This document shows positions 60,435 to 64,000 of a stretch of DNA of 64,000 bases, piece by piece. Numbering within the stretch: the stretch's first letter is position 1; every line of letters begins with the position of its first letter. Both the position numbers and the translations under genes were made by a program. The notes beneath the pieces were generated by a model, which saw only the letters and a list, made by a program, of their open reading frames with translations, was not told the origin of the DNA and did not search any database. Origin of the DNA: Planctomycetota bacterium (GTDB lineage Bacteria > Planctomycetota > Planctomycetia > Planctomycetales > Planctomycetaceae); contig JAURQH010000043.1 of NCBI GenBank assembly GCA_030836185.1, positions 61,680 through 125,679 on the forward strand. Direction: 5' to 3'.

Positions 60435-61244
60435 TTAGGCCACTTGCTTCTCGTCGTCACTAAGTTCTGCTTTCCAGTCTCTTAAGCCACGTTTGTAGAG
60501 CAGATGGCGTTTGGCACAACCCATAAGTGCTTGGAAAGAAAGGTTGGAGGCTGAAGCAAGTTCTTGTTCATAGACTTCCAGATCCGCAGACAGGGAATTA
60601 CCGTAATTGGATTGTTGGCGTGAATAGATGTTTTGAACAACGTATTTGTAGAGCTTCTGGTCTTCCTGATTAGCTTCCTTGAAGATTTCGACCATATTAC
60701 TGTCGGACAGAATCTGCTGTTTTACATCAGAGCTTTTTGCAACATTTTTGGGTTTATATGTCAAACTGAGATTGGGAAGCCCGGTCCATGATCTCCAAAG
60801 CAGCATTGATTCATTGAATTTTCCAGTCAGTCCGACAAACCCGATACGGCTTTCCATCACATCAATCGCGTGCTGACTATTGGCTTCACCGCAGATTGCC
60901 CTGCAAAGTTCATTTCGGCGGTGCGGAATCCAGTCTTTCAGGACCGGTAGAACTGACCGATGGTGGTTGGAGTGTTGAAACTGCGACAGGCTGCGTTTGA
61001 AGGGATCGCGGATGATTGTAAAAAAACGCGCCTCGGGGAACGCGAGATCGAATTCTGGCGTTAGACGAACGGAATGTCCCTGAATACTTTGCAGGTTTGG
61101 GTAACACTTCTTGACCCAGTCCCAATCTTCTGGGCGAATCACATCATTAATGGGGCAGTCACAGTTTTTGATCCCAAAGTTTTTTCTAAGCAACGCGCGC
61201 ATTGTCAATCCGCCGGTTTTTCGGATATGCATAAATGCAAACAT
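60435..61244 (-). CDS. Sulfotransferase family protein
   Basis: A 269-residue sulfotransferase of the type that moves sulfate from PAPS. The 5'-phosphosulfate loop is FMHIRKTGGLTMR at residues 4-16, and the 3'-phosphate motif FFTIIRDPFKRSLSQF is near 93. The rest is helical, ending in LLYKRGLRDWKAE. Acceptors can be sugars, lipids or proteins. The gene is convergent with the secreted barrel protein at 57524-60403 (31 bases between stops), so a link to sulfated polysaccharides is possible but not shown. Confidence 0.9.
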   Translation of the reverse strand: MFAFMHIRKTGGLTMRALLRKNFGIKNCDCPINDVIRPEDWDWVKKCYPNLQSIQGHSVRLTPEFDLAFPEARFFTIIRDPFKRSLSQFQHSNHHRSVLPVLKDWIPHRRNELCRAICGEANSQHAIDVMESRIGFVGLTGKFNESMLLWRSWTGLPNLSLTYKPKNVAKSSDVKQQILSDSNMVEIFKEANQEDQKLYKYVVQNIYSRQQSNYGNSLSADLEVYEQELASASNLSFQALMGCAKRHLLYKRGLRDWKAELSDDEKQVA

Positions 61245-61545
61245 GAAGACGTCCTGAATGTCAGTGTTTTAATTTTTGGTCAGGTAGGAACAAGAAAGCC
61301 GCGACCGAGAAATGAAATCAGGCCAGAATACTAGGAATTTACCCCGAAGGCGTCAATATGGCTCATCGCTTTTGGTCACGTGCTCTGAGGAGATTTTACG
61401 TTAAACTCCCCATGCGCTTGAATCGTTGGCTGGGTGTTTCGTACACTCTTAGGCAGTGACTGGGTTTTGGACCGGTCAAATTGTCTTACACTCGCGCTGA
61501 ATACAACTTAGCGACGATCAAATTAACAGTTGGAAGAGATTTCCC
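61245..61545. promoter_or_regulatory. Upstream region of the aldolase gene
   Basis: No gene is supported in these 301 bases. A weak promoter candidate (TTGAAT, 18-base spacer, TACACT) is at 61418-61447, about 100 bases before the aldolase start. TTGGAAGAG near the ATG may be the ribosome binding site. Confidence 0.4.
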
Positions 61546-62580
61546 ATGCCAGTAGCTACTCCCGAACAATACGCCGCAATGCTTGATGCCGCTCAGGAAG
61601 GTGGATATGCCTTTCCTGCCGTGAACGTCACCTCAATCGTGACCATCAATGCGGCTCTCAAAGCATTTGCCGATAACAAGTCTGACGGTATCATTCAGAT
61701 GTCAACCGGTGGCGGGCAGTTTGCAGCCGGTTTGAATAGCGGTGACAAGGTTTTGGGAGCAATCGTGCTCGCGGAAGCCACTCATCGTCTCGCTGAACAA
61801 TATGATGTCCTTGTCGGAATTCATACCGATCATTGTCCTCCTGATGCCGTGGATAGCTTCCTCAAGCCGCTGATCCAAGCGACTGCAGATCGTCGAGCAG
61901 CAGGAAATGGAAACCTCTTCCAGTCGCATATGCTCGATGCCTCTAACTTGCCTCTCTCAGAAAATATGGCACTCTCGGTCGACTTGCTGAAGTTGTGTGC
62001 CGAACAGGACATTATCCTCGAAGTTGAAGCGGGTGTTGTCGGTGGTGAAGAAGATGGAGCCGCCGGCTCACACGATACTCCACAAGACAAACTGTATACC
62101 ACTCCCGAAGACATGGTCGCGGTGTACGAAGCCCTCAACGGCATCGGACGATACATGTTCGCAGCGACTTTTGGAAATGTTCACGGTCACTACAAACCGG
62201 GTTCCGTCAAACTGCGTCCTGAAATCCTCAAGCAAGGTCAGGATGCAGTCATGGCCAAGTTCGGCAAAGAGGCCGAGTTTGATCTCGTCTTTCACGGCGG
62301 TTCAGGAACTCCCGAACACGAACTGCGAGAAACTCTCGATTACGGCGTCGTGAAAATGAACATTGACACCGACACACAGTTTGCCTTTACACGACCGATT
62401 GTCGACCACATCTTCAAGAACTATGACGGCGTTCTGAAAATCGATGGCGAAGTGGGTAACAAGAAAGTTTACGACCCACGTAGCTACCTCAAGAAAGCCG
62501 AAGAAGCAATGGCGGCTCGCATGTCACAAGCATGTAACGATCTGCTTTCTGTGGGTAAAACGGTTTGCGGTAAAGTCTGA
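61546..62580 (+). CDS. fba: Class II fructose-bisphosphate aldolase
   Basis: A 344-residue zinc-dependent aldolase of glycolysis and gluconeogenesis. The first zinc ligand region is VGIHTDHCPPDA near residue 94, the Glu-rich EVEAGVVGGEEDGA loop near 160, FGNVHGHYKPG near 210 and VFHGGSGTPEHELRE near 245 complete the metal and phosphate site. MNIDTDTQFAFT near 270 is the typical next motif. The size and the SHDTPQDKLYTTPEDM loop fit the E. coli-like class IIA branch. It is monocistronic, with a strong terminator behind it. Confidence 0.96.
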   Translation: MPVATPEQYAAMLDAAQEGGYAFPAVNVTSIVTINAALKAFADNKSDGIIQMSTGGGQFAAGLNSGDKVLGAIVLAEATHRLAEQYDVLVGIHTDHCPPDAVDSFLKPLIQATADRRAAGNGNLFQSHMLDASNLPLSENMALSVDLLKLCAEQDIILEVEAGVVGGEEDGAAGSHDTPQDKLYTTPEDMVAVYEALNGIGRYMFAATFGNVHGHYKPGSVKLRPEILKQGQDAVMAKFGKEAEFDLVFHGGSGTPEHELRETLDYGVVKMNIDTDTQFAFTRPIVDHIFKNYDGVLKIDGEVGNKKVYDPRSYLKKAEEAMAARMSQACNDLLSVGKTVCGKV

Positions 62581-62610
62581 TCGACTTGTTGCTCACTTTT
62601 GATTCACTCA

Positions 62611-62646
62611 AACGGGTTTTCGCACATCGCGAGAACCCGTTTTTTT
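62611..62646 (+). terminator. Rho-independent terminator of the aldolase gene
   Basis: A 13-base stem (AACGGGTTTTCGC with GCGAGAACCCGTT, one wobble pair) with a five-base loop is followed by a run of seven T, 30 bases after the stop. Confidence 0.88.
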
Positions 62647-62698
62647 GTGGACTTGGAATGGCACAGGACAGTATGAATTTGCGATACCTTTTGATTGA

Positions 62699-62752
62699 AA
62701 TCTCTCCTGATTTTCTCTCTCATTGTTTTTTATGAATGAGGAAAGCAGGAGG
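62699..62752 (-). repeat. Imperfect inverted repeat after the broken gene
   Basis: On the minus strand, just past the stop of the broken gene, TCCTCCTG pairs with CAGGAGAGA and CTCATT with AATGAG around an A-rich loop. It resembles the repeat at 63434-63500 that follows the next orphan gene. It could act as a terminator, though no T run is present. Confidence 0.5.
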
Positions 62753-62756
62753 AAAT

Positions 62757-63390
62757 TTAATAGTCGTTCACCGATAACCATTTGAGATGTTTGGAGGAGC
62801 AAAGAACCTCATGCGCAAACTGACGTACAAGTGCTAGGTGAGCATTTTCGGGATAAATTGTTTCGCCTTGTGGGGAAGGAGTACCGCCCGAAAATTCCAA
62901 ACTGCCATAAAATCCTACTTCCCAATTTTCCGAAATAAGAATCTTGTAATATTCCTCTAACTCTTTATCCACATGTGCTCCGCCGTCTTTGTTGGCCATA
63001 CTCAAGACGATATTCTTTCTCGAAAATTGCCTCCCTTGGCATGTGAAAACAGATTCTCTTTCCCACCAGTCAAGATTATAGACCTCATGAAACTTGTCTT
63101 TCAGAATCGCTTTCATCTTTATCGGGGGGACTTCGATTGAGTGCGATTTCATGAGTCAGAGAGTCCTTCCAACCTCTTAGTCCACGACTGGAAGACAGCA
63201 TTTTCCCACCGCGAAGATTCATTAGCTTCAGTAGAAAGTCACTATTCTTTGTGTCATGAAATAAGACTCTAATCGTAGTTGATAGCCGGAATGCTTCATC
63301 TTCATGGCCTTCATCGTAGAGTTTAATGGACCTTTCCAAGAATTGAATTTGTTCACACAATTTGGTTTTGTATCGTTCCGTTTGAACCAT
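62757..63390 (-). pseudogene. Orphan protein gene broken by one base in a C6 run
   Basis: Two overlapping frames belong to one gene. The first codes for KLCEQIQFLERS and TTIRVLFHDTKNSDFLL, then leaves the frame; the second carries NLDWWERESVF and LSMANKDGGAHVDKELEEYY. I recall one bacterial family that has both parts in one chain (…IRVLLHDT…NKDGGAHVD…). The frames meet at six C on the coding strand (G6 at 63124-63129). The total length is 634 bases, one more than a multiple of three; a C5 run would give a continuous 210-residue protein. This could be a true mutation, a phase-variable run or a sequencing error. The function of the family is unknown; such genes are typical of accessory DNA. Confidence 0.72.
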
Positions 63391-63433
63391 TTTGATTCAT
63401 TTTATCCGAGGTTCGTCTAATGCTTGCTGACTC

Positions 63434-63500
63434 ATTTCCTGCCTTCCTAATCTTCGCTTTTTCATTTTTCGAATTAGGAAAACAAGAAGACAGGAGAAAG
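63434..63500 (-). repeat. Imperfect inverted repeat after the IS-truncated gene
   Basis: TTCCTAAT (63444-63451) pairs with ATTAGGAA (63473-63480), and further out a TTTCCTG and a CAGGAG part pair with a bulge. The same two-tier layout and similar bases occur at 62699-62752. No T run follows. Confidence 0.5.
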
Positions 63501-63516
63501 TGCTCAGTTCGCTCAA

Positions 63517-63860
63517 TCAATTTTGAATGAGTGATTCTAGGTCCTCATGAAGTATTTCAACAGAGGAGACCTCATGCCAGTCCACTTTCTGGTTTAGTAT
63601 GCCTTTGTTGTATGGCTCTAAACCTTGTTGGACCTTTGCAGGTGTCGAATATTTGCTGGCTTCGTCTTGCATCCATGGCTGTTCCTTTGCACGTGTCTGA
63701 ATATTCTCGTAAACCTGTTTTGCATTGGGAGCTAACAGGAAACGTTTAATCTCGTAAGATTTGAAATTCAGCAGAATTTCTGTCAGCACAATTATGAGTT
63801 TGGTGTGAAATGTCTCTGCGCAAAATGCTGCGCCTGCAATAATAATGTTGTCATGCGCTT
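63517..63860 (-). pseudogene. Orphan gene cut at its 5' end by an IS element
   Basis: The frame stays open from the stop at 63517 up to the IS boundary at 63860, giving at least 114 codons with no good start. A GTG at 63789 is possible but the upstream part reads as sensible protein (DNIIIAGAAFCAETFHTKLII), so the original gene most likely began inside or beyond the IS insertion. The rest includes RFLLAPNAKQVYENIQTRAKEQPW and ends in an acidic helix (HEDLESLIQN). No family was recognised. It is followed on the same strand by the broken gene at 62757-63390. Confidence 0.68.
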
Positions 63861-64000
63861 TGAAGTGGACCCCAATATTTGGACCACGGGTTAAGAGAGA
63901 ATATTTGCGTTTTGATCGGTAAAAATGGAGCCCATTCAGGATTCAATTGACCGAGGAAAATCATGGCACGAAAACGCCGTTCATTCTCTCCCGCTTTCAA
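63861..64000 (+). mobile_element. Left end of an IS3-type insertion sequence (continues past window)
   Basis: The element begins with TGAAGTGGACCCCAATATTT, a terminal inverted repeat of the kind seen in IS3-family elements (TG.AGTG.CCCC pattern). About 100 bases later a transposase reading frame starts. The right end lies outside the window, so the family and the target duplication cannot be checked. Confidence 0.75.
63963..64000 (+). CDS. Transposase OrfA, start only
   Basis: ATG at 63963 with GAGGAAAATC ahead. The 12 visible residues read MARKRRSFSPAF and the next codon is cut. The RR.FSPAFK start is usual for OrfA (helix-turn-helix part) of IS3-family elements. The rest is outside the window. 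Confidence 0.72.
   Translation, partial: MARKRRSFSPAF

Noticed and set aside
62699..63500. Integron attC sites after the two orphan genes
   Set aside because: The layout (same-strand orphan genes, each with an imperfect hairpin) fits, but I could not find the RYYYAAC and GTTRRRY core sequences on either strand, and no integrase is in the window.

Overview
The window looks like chromosomal DNA of a planctomycete (order Planctomycetales; moderate GC, roughly half by eye). The evidence is a DUF1553/DUF1501/WD40 gene set at the left end, many secreted or Tat-signalled proteins of planctomycete type, a TIGR03067 tandem protein, a divergent Hsp70 next to a J-like protein, and a futalosine-type UbiD/UbiX/MenG cluster. 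No rRNA, tRNA, CRISPR array or prophage was seen. About 53 protein genes are supported. Start codons were reassigned in about 20 cases, and several genes use GTG or TTG.

Layout. 1-5.9 kb: end of a DUF1553 gene, DUF1501, WD40, a secreted protein, a cupin and a tiny zinc-ribbon membrane protein. 6.0-8.0 kb: an orphan GspE/PilB-type ATPase and a STAS membrane protein, both minus strand. 8.5-16.5 kb: three membrane-anchored small or coiled-coil proteins, then mreB, mreC, mreD, a PBP2-type transpeptidase and mnmA. This is the cell-shape and wall-elongation region, and mreB seems to have its own promoter sitting on the terminator of the upstream trio. 16.5-21 kb: RND exporter, CPBP protease, universal stress protein. 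21.3-27.5 kb: class III aminotransferase, Gfo/Idh/MocA oxidoreductase, a divergent sugar isomerase-like TIM barrel, a Trm112-like zinc ribbon and arginine decarboxylase SpeA. 27.5-37.5 kb: TIGR03067 protein, a Tat-signalled TIM barrel, an unrecognised Tat-type protein, a J-like/MshEN membrane protein with an Hsp70 that lacks its lid, a large esterase and an ECF-like sigma factor.

37.9-48.8 kb: 7Fe ferredoxin, rhodanese, esterase, secreted thioredoxin, then a minus-strand ABC set (ATPase, fused GldF-GldG-like permease, DUF4340 protein) and a PpiD-like membrane protein with a long charged linker. 49-56.8 kb: topA, then a tightly overlapping ubiD-menG-ubiX operon with a secreted LamG-like gene behind it, and a BASS-family transporter. 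56.9-62.6 kb: small coiled-coil protein, a 959-residue secreted barrel-like protein, a sulfotransferase and class II fructose-bisphosphate aldolase, closed by a strong terminator.

The last 1.4 kb is different. It carries two orphan minus-strand genes: one is broken at a run of six G/C, and the other is cut off at its 5' end by the left end of an IS3-type element that runs out of the window. Related imperfect hairpins follow both genes. This is the only clearly accessory segment. The most interesting less-described units are the lid-less Hsp70/J-like-MshEN pair, the coiled-coil trio before mreB, and the fused GldF-GldG transporter.
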